NCBI RefSeq assembly: GCF_017573465.1
Contig: NZ_JAGEPF010000014.1
Span: 62,001 to 126,000 of the forward strand
Origin: Actinomadura violacea
Lineage (GTDB): Bacteria > Actinomycetota > Actinomycetes > Streptosporangiales > Streptosporangiaceae
Reading direction: 5' to 3'
DNA length: 64,000 bases
This document shows, in pieces, positions 34,192-42,017 of the stretch; the first letter of the stretch is position 1; each line of letters starts with the position of its first letter. The notes beneath the pieces were generated by a model, which saw only the letters and a program-made list of their open reading frames with translations, had not been told where the DNA came from and made no database searches. The position numbers and the translations under genes are program-made.

Positions 34192-34818
34192 CTAATGGCG
34201 CAGGTCGTCCGGGAGCATCCGGGCGAGCGACCGGACGGCGCGGTACTGCAGCGCCTTGATCGCGCCCGACTTCTTGTCCATGATCAGCGCCGTCTCGGCG
34301 ACCGACAGCCCGTGCATGAACCGCAGCACCACGCACTCCTGCTGCTCCGAGCCGAGCCGGCGGACGGCGGCGAGCAGCGTCCGGTGCGTCATCGCGTCCA
34401 GGACGGCCCGCTCCGGCCCCTCCTGCGGACGCTCCGGCTCGACCGGCTCGGCCGTGCACACCTCCAGCCGGTACCGGCCGGACTTGAAGTGGTCCGCGAC
34501 GAGGTTGCGGGCGATGGTCACCAGCCACGCGCCGAAGTCCTTGCCCTGCCACCGGAAGTCGCGGATGCGCCGGAGCGCGCGCAGGAACGTCTCGCTGGTG
34601 AGGTCCTCGGTGAGGGAATGGACGCCGACGCGGTAGTAGACGTACCGGTAGACCAGTTCGACATAGTGGTCGTAGAGGGAGCCGAACGCGTCCGCGTCGC
34701 CCTCGCGGGCCCGCATCACCAGCGCCTTGAGGAACTCGGCGCGGTCGGAGCCGGGCGCGGACTCGCGGGAACGCCGAGGAAGCGGGACGAGCCGGGCTTC
34801 GAGGGCCAAGCTGCTCAT
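34192..34818 (-). CDS. bldN: BldN-type ECF sigma factor
   Basis: The 208-residue sigma-70 family protein has region 2 (about 45-110, with YRYVYYRVGVHSLTEDLTSE and the -10-binding FRWQGKDFGAWLVTIA) and region 4 (about 150-200, with ECVVLRFMHGLSVAETALIM). This sequence type matches Streptomyces BldN, which drives chaplin/rodlin genes and aerial growth. S. coelicolor BldN is made with a long pro-sequence that is cut off; here only about 30 residues precede region 2. ATG 34818 has a GAGGAG site. The usual downstream rsbN gene is absent or reduced to a short ORF. Confidence 0.85.
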   Translation of the reverse strand: MSSLALEARLVPLPRRSRESAPGSDRAEFLKALVMRAREGDADAFGSLYDHYVELVYRYVYYRVGVHSLTEDLTSETFLRALRRIRDFRWQGKDFGAWLVTIARNLVADHFKSGRYRLEVCTAEPVEPERPQEGPERAVLDAMTHRTLLAAVRRLGSEQQECVVLRFMHGLSVAETALIMDKKSGAIKALQYRAVRSLARMLPDDLRH

Positions 34819-34861
34819 GCAGATCTCCTCGGGGCGTACGCGACCTCCGACGCGATCTGCC

Positions 34862-34891
34862 ACTCTAGATACCGATCCGTGCGGCGGGCAA
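34862..34891 (-). promoter_or_regulatory. candidate promoter of the BldN-type sigma gene
   Basis: On the minus strand TTGCCC (34886-34891), an 18-bp spacer and TAGAGT (34862-34867). It predicts a leader of about 37 nt with the GAGGAG ribosome site. Confidence 0.45.
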
Positions 34892-35006
34892 TGGGTCCGG
34901 CCCCCTGCCCGGCCGCGGATCCGTGCGCGGGACGGGCACCGCGCGGGCACCCGGAGAGGGCGGCGGTTACCCCTCATCGCCCGGCATCGGGCACCATGGG
35001 GTCGCC

Positions 35007-36377
35007 ATGGTCGATGCCCTCATCGCGCTCGTTGCGACCTTCGGAGCCCTCGCGGCCACCGGGTTGCTCGTCCAGCGCGCCTACAAGGACCGGCTGCTCT
35101 ACCTGATCGCCTGGTCGTTCACCCAGGTCGGACTGACGCTCGCGCTGCTGTGCATGGCCATCGGCTTCATGGCCGGCTTCAACGGCCTGTTCTTCCGCGT
35201 CATGGAACTCGGCGCAGCGCTGATCGGACCGGTGTGGCTGGCGCTCGGCATGATCGAGCTGATCGCCCGGTACGTCCAGGTCCGGTTCGGCGCCTGGCTG
35301 TTCACGATCTCCTACACGGTCGTCGCGATCGTCATCCTGCTGGTCGACCCGCTCAAGGGCTCGCTGCACAAGAGCCTGCCCAAGCCGAGCGCCACCTACG
35401 ACGCGCTGCCGCTGCTGCTGATCGACGGCGCGCACCTCGTCGCGGTGATCGCGCTGGTCGGCTGCACGGGCGTCACCGCGTGGCTGGCGAGCAAGCGCGA
35501 CCGCGAGGCCGGCGAGCTGCTCATCCCGGTCGCGCTCGTCGCGCTCGCCGGGGTGCTCGTGGTCAGCGGCACCCGCGGGTTCCTGCCCGCGCCGCTCGCG
35601 ATCATCGCGCTCGGCGCCGCCGCCGGCCTCGTCTGGTACGGCGCGATGCGCACCATCCCGGTGTACGAGGACGACGAGGGCTACGACGAGTACGGCGAGG
35701 AGTACGCCGACGAGCCCGCCACCGGCTACGAGGAGCAGGCGTACCCCGACCGGGCGCACGCCCCCGCGCACGCCGCGCCGGCCGAGCCCGTCCCGGCGCC
35801 GACGCCGCCCGCCGACCCGCGGCGCGGCGAACTGCGCTTCCCGGAGCCGGCGCCCGCCGAGGAGCTGCGCTTCCCCGACCCGCCCGCGCTGGAGCCCGCG
35901 CCCGCGGCGTTCGACCCGTCCGCCTTCGGGGCCGACCCGGCAGGTCCGACGAGCGTGGACGGCCCGTCCGTCCCCGACCCGTCGCCGCCCGGCGGCGCCC
36001 TCGCGGGCCCGCTCGGCGCGCTCGGCCCGGCCGGCGGCGGCCTGCCCGACGGCTGCGGGCAGATCACCGTCTACACGCTGCTGGACGGCCGGGAGAGCGC
36101 CTTCGACGCGCTGGCCGCCGAGCTGGTCCGGGCCGTCCGGTCCGCCGAGCCGGACACGCTGGTCTTCGCCTGCCACGAGGTGGTGGGCGGTCCCACGCAG
36201 CGGATCTTCTACCAGCTGTTCCGGGACGAGGGCGCGTTCGCGGCGCACCGCCGGCAGCCGCACCTGCAGCGGTTCCTGGGCGAGTCGCGGACGCACGTGC
36301 TGGCCACGAACGTGATCGAGCTGCGGCTCGGCGCGGCCAAGCTGCCGCTGCCCGCGCCGGACCGGCAGGGGAGGTGA
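35007..36377 (+). CDS. membrane protein fused to a C-terminal ABM-like domain
   Basis: The 456-residue protein has an N-terminal half with about seven TM helices (residues 1-215), an acidic Tyr/Glu-rich then Pro/Ala-rich linker (about 215-345) containing repeated ELRFPEP units, and a C-terminal domain of about 100 residues. That domain (GQITVYTLLDGRESAFDALA ... GPTQRIFYQLFRDEGAFAAH ... HLQRFLGESR) fits the antibiotic biosynthesis monooxygenase (ABM) ferredoxin-like fold. I know no characterised protein of this build. It sits next to glutaredoxin and rex genes, suggesting a redox or haem-related role. The start is ATG 35007. The glutaredoxin gene is coupled directly downstream. Confidence 0.8.
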   Translation: MVDALIALVATFGALAATGLLVQRAYKDRLLYLIAWSFTQVGLTLALLCMAIGFMAGFNGLFFRVMELGAALIGPVWLALGMIELIARYVQVRFGAWLFTISYTVVAIVILLVDPLKGSLHKSLPKPSATYDALPLLLIDGAHLVAVIALVGCTGVTAWLASKRDREAGELLIPVALVALAGVLVVSGTRGFLPAPLAIIALGAAAGLVWYGAMRTIPVYEDDEGYDEYGEEYADEPATGYEEQAYPDRAHAPAHAAPAEPVPAPTPPADPRRGELRFPEPAPAEELRFPDPPALEPAPAAFDPSAFGADPAGPTSVDGPSVPDPSPPGGALAGPLGALGPAGGGLPDGCGQITVYTLLDGRESAFDALAAELVRAVRSAEPDTLVFACHEVVGGPTQRIFYQLFRDEGAFAAHRRQPHLQRFLGESRTHVLATNVIELRLGAAKLPLPAPDRQGR

Positions 36378-36379
36378 CC

Positions 36380-36646
36380 GTGCCGTCCACCGGCGAGGTC
36401 CGCATCACGCTGCTCGGCAAGCCGGGCTGCCACCTGTGCGAGGACGCCCGCGCGGTCATCGAGCGCGTCGCGGCCGACCTGGACGTGCCGTGGGACGAGC
36501 GGGACATCACGCGGTCCGAGGCGGACACCAAGGAGTACTGGGAGCAGATCCCGGTCACTCTGATCAACGGGGTCCAGCACGACTTCTGGTGCGTCGACGA
36601 GGCCCGGCTGCGGGCCGCGATCGCGAAGGCGCGCGCCGCGAGCTGA
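36380..36646 (+). CDS. glutaredoxin-like protein
   Basis: The 88-residue thioredoxin-fold protein has the redox motif GKPGCHLCEDA (CHLC) near its N-terminus, the cis-Pro region QIPVTLING and a C-terminal helix with RLRAAIAKA. It matches the Rv0508 position before hemA in mycobacteria. GTG 36380 is preferred since GGGGAGG ends 5 nt before it; GTG 36374 overlaps the upstream stop and is possible. It may keep thiols reduced for haem enzymes or serve the membrane/ABM protein encoded upstream. Confidence 0.88.
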   Translation: MPSTGEVRITLLGKPGCHLCEDARAVIERVAADLDVPWDERDITRSEADTKEYWEQIPVTLINGVQHDFWCVDEARLRAAIAKARAAS

Positions 36647-36832
36647 CCCCGCGTCCCGCCCCGGGGGCGCCGGATCCGGCTGGAACGCCCGCCGGGCGAT
36701 GTCTCATCGGTCACACCGCGGCGCGGCGCGCCGGGCGGCCCGCGGGCGGGTGCGGTCACGAAACCCGCTGCTGGGCGGGCTTTGCGCGGCGGTGCGCGCC
36801 CCGGGCGCCGCACCCCCTGACCGGGGGGCACT

Positions 36833-36850
36833 TTGTGCGCGTATTCACAA
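36833..36850 (+). promoter_or_regulatory. Rex operator upstream of rex-hemACDB
   Basis: TTGTGCGCGTATTCACAA matches the Rex consensus TTGTGAA-N4-TTCACAA at 12 of 14 defined positions. It lies about 120 nt before the rex start, in the 322-bp gap 36647-36968 that has no other gene. Autoregulation of a rex-hemACD operon is established in S. coelicolor. Confidence 0.85.
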
Positions 36851-36968
36851 AGGCTTAACCTGATGGATAGCCCTGGGGCGGTCCGGCCGCGGCCGTGCGG
36901 TCCGGCCACGAGCCGGGGTGAGGGGTTCTCGGGCCCCGCCCCCAGCGTCGAGCCCCGAAGAGCAGGCC

Positions 36969-37712
36969 GTGACATCTCGACAGAACCGCAACCACCGCGA
37001 CCGCGCGGACCGCGGCATCCCCGAAGCCACCGTCGCGCGCCTGCCCGTCTACCTGCGGGCCCTCACCGGGCTGCAGGAGCGCGGTGTGGCGACCGTCTCG
37101 TCCGAGGAACTGGCGGCGGCGGCCGGGGTCAACTCGGCGAAGCTCCGCAAGGACCTGTCGCACCTGGGCTCCTACGGCACCCGCGGCGTCGGGTACGAGG
37201 TCGAGTACCTCGTCTACCAGATCTCACGTGAGCTCGGTCTCACCCAGGATTGGGTGGTCGCCATCATCGGGGTCGGTAACCTGGGCCGTGCATTGGCCGG
37301 TTATGGCGGATTCGCGTCCCGCGGATTCCGGGTGGCCGGCCTGCTCGACGCCGACGAGGCGATCGTCGGCCAGGAGATCTCCGGCATGACCGTGGAGCAC
37401 ACCGACCGGCTCGAGGACGTGATCGCCGATCACGGCGTGTCCATCGCCGTGATCGCGACCCCGGCGGCCGCCGCCCAGGGCGTCTGCGACCGCGTCGTGG
37501 CCGCGGGCGTGACGAGCGTGCTGAACTTCGCGCCCGTCGTGCTGTCGGTGCCCGACGGCGTGGACGTGCGGAAGGTCGACCTGTCCATCGAGCTGCAGAT
37601 CCTCGCGTTCCACGAGCAGCGCAAGGCCGGGGGGCCGGACGACTACGCCCCCCTGGCGAGCGGCGACGCCCCTCCAGGCGCCACGCAGTACGTAGAGGCG
37701 GTTGAAGCATGA
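36969..37712 (+). CDS. rex: redox-sensing transcriptional repressor Rex
   Basis: Rex is a homodimeric repressor that binds DNA when NADH/NAD+ is low and leaves it when NADH rises. The 247-residue protein has the N-terminal winged helix (VATVSSEELAAAAGVNSAKL, RKDLSHLGSYGTRGVGYEV) and a Rossmann domain with AIIGVGNLGRALAGY. A short disordered C-terminus follows. The start is GTG 36969 behind AGAGCAGG. It is the first gene of the haem operon; hemA starts 13 nt after its stop. Three matching operators are present in the window. Confidence 0.97.
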   Translation: MTSRQNRNHRDRADRGIPEATVARLPVYLRALTGLQERGVATVSSEELAAAAGVNSAKLRKDLSHLGSYGTRGVGYEVEYLVYQISRELGLTQDWVVAIIGVGNLGRALAGYGGFASRGFRVAGLLDADEAIVGQEISGMTVEHTDRLEDVIADHGVSIAVIATPAAAAQGVCDRVVAAGVTSVLNFAPVVLSVPDGVDVRKVDLSIELQILAFHEQRKAGGPDDYAPLASGDAPPGATQYVEAVEA

Positions 37713-37725
37713 GCGAGGCCAGCGC

Positions 37726-39342
37726 ATGAGCGTGTTGGTGGTGGGGCTGAGTCACCGGAGCGCGCCCGTGCCGGTGCTGGAGCGGACGGCGGTCACCGGG
37801 GACGACCTGGCGAAGCTGCTGCACGCGGTGCACGAGTCCGCGAACGTCGCCGAGACGGCGATCGTGTCGACGTGCAACCGCGTCGAGATCTACGCGGTGG
37901 TCGACAAGTTCCACGGCGGCGTCTCGGCGATCTCCGAGCTGCTGGCGCTGCACTCCGGCGTGCCGCTGGAGGAGCTGTCGCGGCACCTGTACGTGCACTA
38001 CGAGGAGCGGGCCGTCCAGCACGTGTTCGCGGTGGCGTGCGGGCTGGAGTCGATGGTCGTCGGCGAGGGCCAGATCCTCGGCCAGCTGCGGACGGCGTTC
38101 CGGCTCGCCCAGGACGAGGGCACCCTCGGCCGCGACCTGCACGACGTGCTGCAGCAGGCGCTGCGGGTCGGCAAGCGCGCGCACGCCGAGACCGGCATCG
38201 ACCAGGCGGGCGCGTCGCTGGTCAGCGTCGGCCTGGAGGTCGCCGCCGGGCACCTCGGCCCGCTGGCCGGGGTCCGGGCGCTGGTGGTCGGCGCCGGGTC
38301 GATGAGCTCGCTCGCGGCCGCGACGCTGAGCCGCGCCGGGGCCCGCGAGGTCGTGGTCGCCAACCGCACGCACGCCAACGCCGTCCGGCTGGCGGAGTCG
38401 CTGGAGGTGCCGTCGCGGGCGGTCGAGCTGGCCGACCTGGACGCGGCGATCGCCGACGCCGACCTCGTCGTGTCGTGCACCGGCGCGACCGGCCTGGTGC
38501 TGACGGCGCCGCAGGTGGCCGCGCAGGGCGTCGGCGCCGACGGCCGCGACCGCTTCTTCCTGGACCTCGCCCTCCCGCACGACGTGGACCCGGCCGTCGG
38601 CGCGCTGCCCGGGGTGCGGCTCGCCGGGCTGGACGAGCTGCGCACCGCGCAGGAGGCCGCGCGGGCGATCGGCCCGGAGGCGGTCGAGGCGGTCCGGCGG
38701 ATCGTCCGCGACGAGGTCGAGGCGTTCCTCAGCGCGGCCCGCGCCGCCGCCGTCGCGCCGACCGTGGTCGCGCTGCGCACCAAGGCCGCCGCGGTCGTGG
38801 AGTCGGAGCTGGCCCGGCTCGCGGGCCGGCTGCCCGAGCTGGACGAGCGCGCCGCGCGGGAGATCCAGCAGACCGTCCGGCGGGTCGCCGACAAGCTGCT
38901 GCACGCGCCGACCGTCCGGGTGAAGGAGCTCGCGGCGGCGCCGGGCGGCGACTCCTACGCCGACGCGCTGCGCCGGCTCTTCGACCTGGACCCGAAGGCG
39001 CCGGTGGCGGTCGCCCGCGCCGACATGAGCGCCGAGACGGAACCGGCCGAGCCGGCGCCCGGGAGCGCCTCGGCCCCCTGGAGCGGTTCCGCACGTACGG
39101 TGGAAGGGACCCGTGCCGCCGGCGAGCCCGGCGGAGCGCGGGTCGCGGACGCGGCGCAGGCCGCGCGGGTCGCCCGGGTGTCGCGGGCGGAGTGCGCGGA
39201 CGCCGACTGCGTGAGCGCCGCGCCCGCGGACGCAGGCGCCGCCGGTGCCGTCGACGCGGGCACCGTGAACGCGCAGGCCGCGAGCGTCCGGGCGGTCAGC
39301 GCCCGCGGCGGCGCGCCGCGCGGCGAAGGAGAACAGTCGTGA
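37726..39342 (+). CDS. hemA: glutamyl-tRNA reductase with a long C-terminal extension
   Basis: HemA reduces glutamyl-tRNA(Glu) to glutamate-1-semialdehyde, the first committed step of C5 haem synthesis. Catalytic Cys50 lies in STCNRVEIYA; the NADPH-binding motif VVGAGSMSSLAAATL and the C-terminal dimerisation helices are present up to about residue 420. The protein is 538 residues long, roughly 100 more than usual. The extra tail is Ala-rich, low complexity and includes two nearby Cys (AECADADC). The start is ATG 37726 with GCGAGG. A strong ribosome site at its 3' end serves a short coupling ORF. Confidence 0.96.
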   Translation: MSVLVVGLSHRSAPVPVLERTAVTGDDLAKLLHAVHESANVAETAIVSTCNRVEIYAVVDKFHGGVSAISELLALHSGVPLEELSRHLYVHYEERAVQHVFAVACGLESMVVGEGQILGQLRTAFRLAQDEGTLGRDLHDVLQQALRVGKRAHAETGIDQAGASLVSVGLEVAAGHLGPLAGVRALVVGAGSMSSLAAATLSRAGAREVVVANRTHANAVRLAESLEVPSRAVELADLDAAIADADLVVSCTGATGLVLTAPQVAAQGVGADGRDRFFLDLALPHDVDPAVGALPGVRLAGLDELRTAQEAARAIGPEAVEAVRRIVRDEVEAFLSAARAAAVAPTVVALRTKAAAVVESELARLAGRLPELDERAAREIQQTVRRVADKLLHAPTVRVKELAAAPGGDSYADALRRLFDLDPKAPVAVARADMSAETEPAEPAPGSASAPWSGSARTVEGTRAAGEPGGARVADAAQAARVARVSRAECADADCVSAAPADAGAAGAVDAGTVNAQAASVRAVSARGGAPRGEGEQS

Positions 39343-39413
39343 ACGCGGGGGGCCGCGCGGCGGGCCGCCCGCCCTACGGTCGGAGCAGGGCAGTGAGTGG
39401 AGCAGCGCATTGA
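39339..39413 (+). CDS. 24-residue coupling ORF between hemA and hemC
   Basis: A strong AAGGAG ribosome site (39326-39331), 7 nt before GTG 39339, opens a 24-codon frame (peptide begins VNAGGRAAGRPPYGR). It overlaps the hemA stop by GTGA and ends in a TGA that overlaps the hemC TTG start by TTGA. It therefore bridges the 67-nt gap so that ribosomes can pass directly from hemA to hemC. The basic, Gly-rich peptide itself need not be functional. No homologue is known to me. Confidence 0.5.
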   Translation: MNAGGRAAGRPPYGRSRAVSGAAH

Positions 39414-40330
39414 GTACCGCGGACAGGGGCCCGCTGCGGCTCGGCACCCGCAAGAGCCTGATGGCGACGACGCAGTCGCAGCTGGTCGCGGACGCATTGA
39501 CCGAGGCCACCGGGCATGCCGTGCAGCTGGTCGGGGTAACGACCGAAGGTGATGTCTCCAAGGCGCTGCTCGCCCAGATCGGCGGGACGGGTGTCTTCGT
39601 CAACGCGCTGCGCGACAGGCTGCTGGCCGGTGAGGTGGACTTCGCCGTGCACTCGCTGAAGGACCTGCCGACCGGGCCCGCGGACGGGATCGCGCTCGCC
39701 GCGACCCCGGCCCGCGACGATCCGCGCGACGCCCTGTGCGGCCCGTGCAAGCTGGCCGACCTGCCGCGCGGCGCCCGCGTCGGCACCGGGTCGCCGCGCC
39801 GCGTCGCGCAGCTGCGCGCGCTGCGCCCGGACCTGGACGTCGTGGCGATCCGCGGCAACGCCGACACCCGGCTGCGCAAGGTCGCCGACGGGGAGCTGGA
39901 CGCGGTGGTGCTCGCGCACGCGGGGCTGCGCCGGATCGGCCGGCTGGACGCGGTCGCCGAGGTCTTCGACCCCGACCAGATGCTGCCGGCGCCCGGGCAG
40001 GGGTCGCTCGCGCTCGAATGCCGTGCCGACCGGGACGACCTCCGCGCGCTGCTTGGAACGGTCGACGACCCGATGACCAGGGCGTGCGTCACCGCGGAGC
40101 GGACGGTCCTGGCCGTCCTGGAGGGCGGCTGCTCCGCGCCCGTGGGAACATACGCTGCCGAAGTAGAAGAAGAACTGCATCTGACCGCCGCCGTCGCCGC
40201 GATCGACGGCGGCCGGCAGATCAGGATGTCCGCAAGCGGCCACCCGGACGACGCGGAGCAGCTGGGGCGCGACCTCGCGCACCGGCTGCTCGCGCAGGGG
40301 GCCGACCAGTTGATGGGGGAGCGCGATTGA
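39410..40330 (+). CDS. hemC: hydroxymethylbilane synthase
   Basis: HemC polymerises four porphobilinogens into hydroxymethylbilane, using a covalent dipyrromethane cofactor. The 306-residue protein has LRLGTRKSLMA at the N-terminus, FAVHSLKDLPT, the catalytic Asp region and basic GTGSPRRVAQLR, and the cofactor-binding Cys in LEGGCSAPVG. The start is TTG 39410 with GGAG upstream and a 4-nt overlap with the coupling ORF's stop. The next gene overlaps its stop by TTGA. Confidence 0.96.
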   Translation: MSTADRGPLRLGTRKSLMATTQSQLVADALTEATGHAVQLVGVTTEGDVSKALLAQIGGTGVFVNALRDRLLAGEVDFAVHSLKDLPTGPADGIALAATPARDDPRDALCGPCKLADLPRGARVGTGSPRRVAQLRALRPDLDVVAIRGNADTRLRKVADGELDAVVLAHAGLRRIGRLDAVAEVFDPDQMLPAPGQGSLALECRADRDDLRALLGTVDDPMTRACVTAERTVLAVLEGGCSAPVGTYAAEVEEELHLTAAVAAIDGGRQIRMSASGHPDDAEQLGRDLAHRLLAQGADQLMGERD

Positions 40331-41967
40331 GCCCCGCTAGCCAGAGCCCCGCCCGCCCGGGGGCGGCCGACCCGGGCGCCGCCGGATCGACCACGGCCGG
40401 AAGGCCGAGCCGGACCACCGACCCCGGCACGGTCGCGATCGTCGGCATGGGCCCGGGCGACCCGGGCCTGCTGACGCTGCGCGCCGCCGCCGAGCTGGAG
40501 CGCGCCGACACCGTCGTGGTGAACCGCGCGCAGTGCCCCGCGGACGTGCTCGCGCACTGCCGCGCGGACGTGGAGATCCTCGACGTCGCCGACGGCGACC
40601 CGGTGAAGCTCGCGTCGCGCGCCGCCAAGGCGGGCCGCCGCGTCGTGCGGCTGTTCCAGGGCGACCCCGGCGTCGTGTGCGGGCTGGCCGTCGAGGGCGC
40701 CGCGCTGCACAAGGCCGGGGTGCCGTTCGAGGTCGTCCCCGGCGTGTCCGCGGTGACCGGTGTGCCCGGGTACGCGGGCATCCCGCTGACCGACCCCGAG
40801 CACCGCGAGTTCCGGTTCGTCGACGCCTCGGGCGGCGGCGTGGACTGGGAGCAGTTCGCCGGGTCGGACGCGACGCTCGTCGTGTTCGGCGCCGAGGGCG
40901 CCGTCGCGGAGGTCGCCAAGGGCCTGGTCGCGGCCGGCCGCCCCGACTCGACGCCCGCCGCGATGACCAGCCTCGGCACCACCACCGAGCAGGAGACCGT
41001 CGTCTCCACCCTGCAGAAGCTCGCCTCCGACACCAAGGGCATGGAGGCCCCCGCGATGATCATCGTGGGGGACGTGGTCTCCTGGCGCGACAAGCTGTCC
41101 TGGTTCGAGACCAAGGCGCTGTTCGGCTGGCGCGTCCTGGTGCCGCGCACCAAGGAGCAGGCCGCGTCGCTGTCGGACCAGCTCCGCGGGTACGGCGCCG
41201 TCCCCGACGAGGTCCCGACGATCTCCGTCGAGCCGCCGCGCACCCCGCAGCAGATGGACCGCGCCGTCAAGGGCCTGGTCACCGGGCGCTACGAGTGGGT
41301 GGTCTTCACCTCCACCAACGCGGTCAAGGCCGTCCGGGAGAAGTTCGTCGCCTACGGCCTGGACGCCCGCGCGTTCGCCGGCCTGAAGGTCGCCGCCGTC
41401 GGCGAGCAGACCGCCGCCGCGCTCGTCGAGTTCGGCATCCACCCCGACCTGACCCCGTCCGGGCAGCAGTCCAGCGAGGGCCTCGCCGAGGTGTGGCCGC
41501 CCTACGACGAGGACCTCGACCCGATCAACCGGGTGCTGCTGCCGCGCGCCGACATCGCCACCGACACCCTCATCGCCAAGCTCACCGAGCTCGGCTGGGA
41601 GTGCGAGGACGTCACCGCCTACCGGACGGTCCGGGCCGCGCCGCCGCCCGCCCCGATCCGCGAGGCGATCAAGGGCGGCGGGTTCGACGCGGTGCTGTTC
41701 ACCTCGTCGTCCACGGTGAAGAACCTGATCGGCATCGCCGGCAAGCCGCACAACGTGACGGTGATCGCGGTGATCGGCCCGCAGACCGCCAAGACCGCCG
41801 AGGAGTACGGCCTGCGCGTCGACGTGATGGCGGACAGACCGTCGGTATCGGCGCTCGCGGAGGCGCTCGCGGAGTACGGTGCCAAGCGGCGGGCGGCCCA
41901 GGCCGAGGCCGGCGACCCGCTGCGCAAGCCCAGCCAGATGCGCCGGGGAGCCCGGCGCCGCAAGTAG
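40327..41967 (+). CDS. hemD: fused uroporphyrinogen-III methyltransferase-like / uroporphyrinogen-III synthase
   Basis: The 546-residue protein combines an N-terminal tetrapyrrole methylase-like domain (about 30-270; VGMGPGDPGLLTLRA, LFQGDPGVVCG, VPGVSAVTGVPGYAGIPLTD) with a C-terminal HemD domain (about 285-510; WRVLVPRTKEQA, VVFTSTNAV, LLPRADIATDTL, VLFTSSSTVKNL). HemD cyclises hydroxymethylbilane. The methylase part differs from classical CobA at GGDP (QGDP here), so methylation activity is uncertain. TTG 40327 overlaps the hemC stop. The actinobacterial HemD/CobA fusion is common in this operon. The tail is basic. Confidence 0.92.
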   Translation: MSPASQSPARPGAADPGAAGSTTAGRPSRTTDPGTVAIVGMGPGDPGLLTLRAAAELERADTVVVNRAQCPADVLAHCRADVEILDVADGDPVKLASRAAKAGRRVVRLFQGDPGVVCGLAVEGAALHKAGVPFEVVPGVSAVTGVPGYAGIPLTDPEHREFRFVDASGGGVDWEQFAGSDATLVVFGAEGAVAEVAKGLVAAGRPDSTPAAMTSLGTTTEQETVVSTLQKLASDTKGMEAPAMIIVGDVVSWRDKLSWFETKALFGWRVLVPRTKEQAASLSDQLRGYGAVPDEVPTISVEPPRTPQQMDRAVKGLVTGRYEWVVFTSTNAVKAVREKFVAYGLDARAFAGLKVAAVGEQTAAALVEFGIHPDLTPSGQQSSEGLAEVWPPYDEDLDPINRVLLPRADIATDTLIAKLTELGWECEDVTAYRTVRAAPPPAPIREAIKGGGFDAVLFTSSSTVKNLIGIAGKPHNVTVIAVIGPQTAKTAEEYGLRVDVMADRPSVSALAEALAEYGAKRRAAQAEAGDPLRKPSQMRRGARRRK

Positions 41968-42017
41968 AAGCCTGCTCGCCGGTGCCCGGCGCGGCCGGGC
42001 ACCGGGAAAGAAGGATC

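Noticed and set aside
34148..34552. 134-codon minus-strand frame overlapping the sigma factor gene
   Set aside because: Alternative frame of the BldN-type sigma gene; Ala/Gly/Arg-rich with no conserved motif.
37264..41751. Very long antisense open frame (about 1495 codons) on the minus strand across rex and the hem genes
   Set aside because: It is a GC-driven shadow of the sense genes; its translation is His/Arg/Gly-rich without domains and lies opposite strongly recognised proteins.
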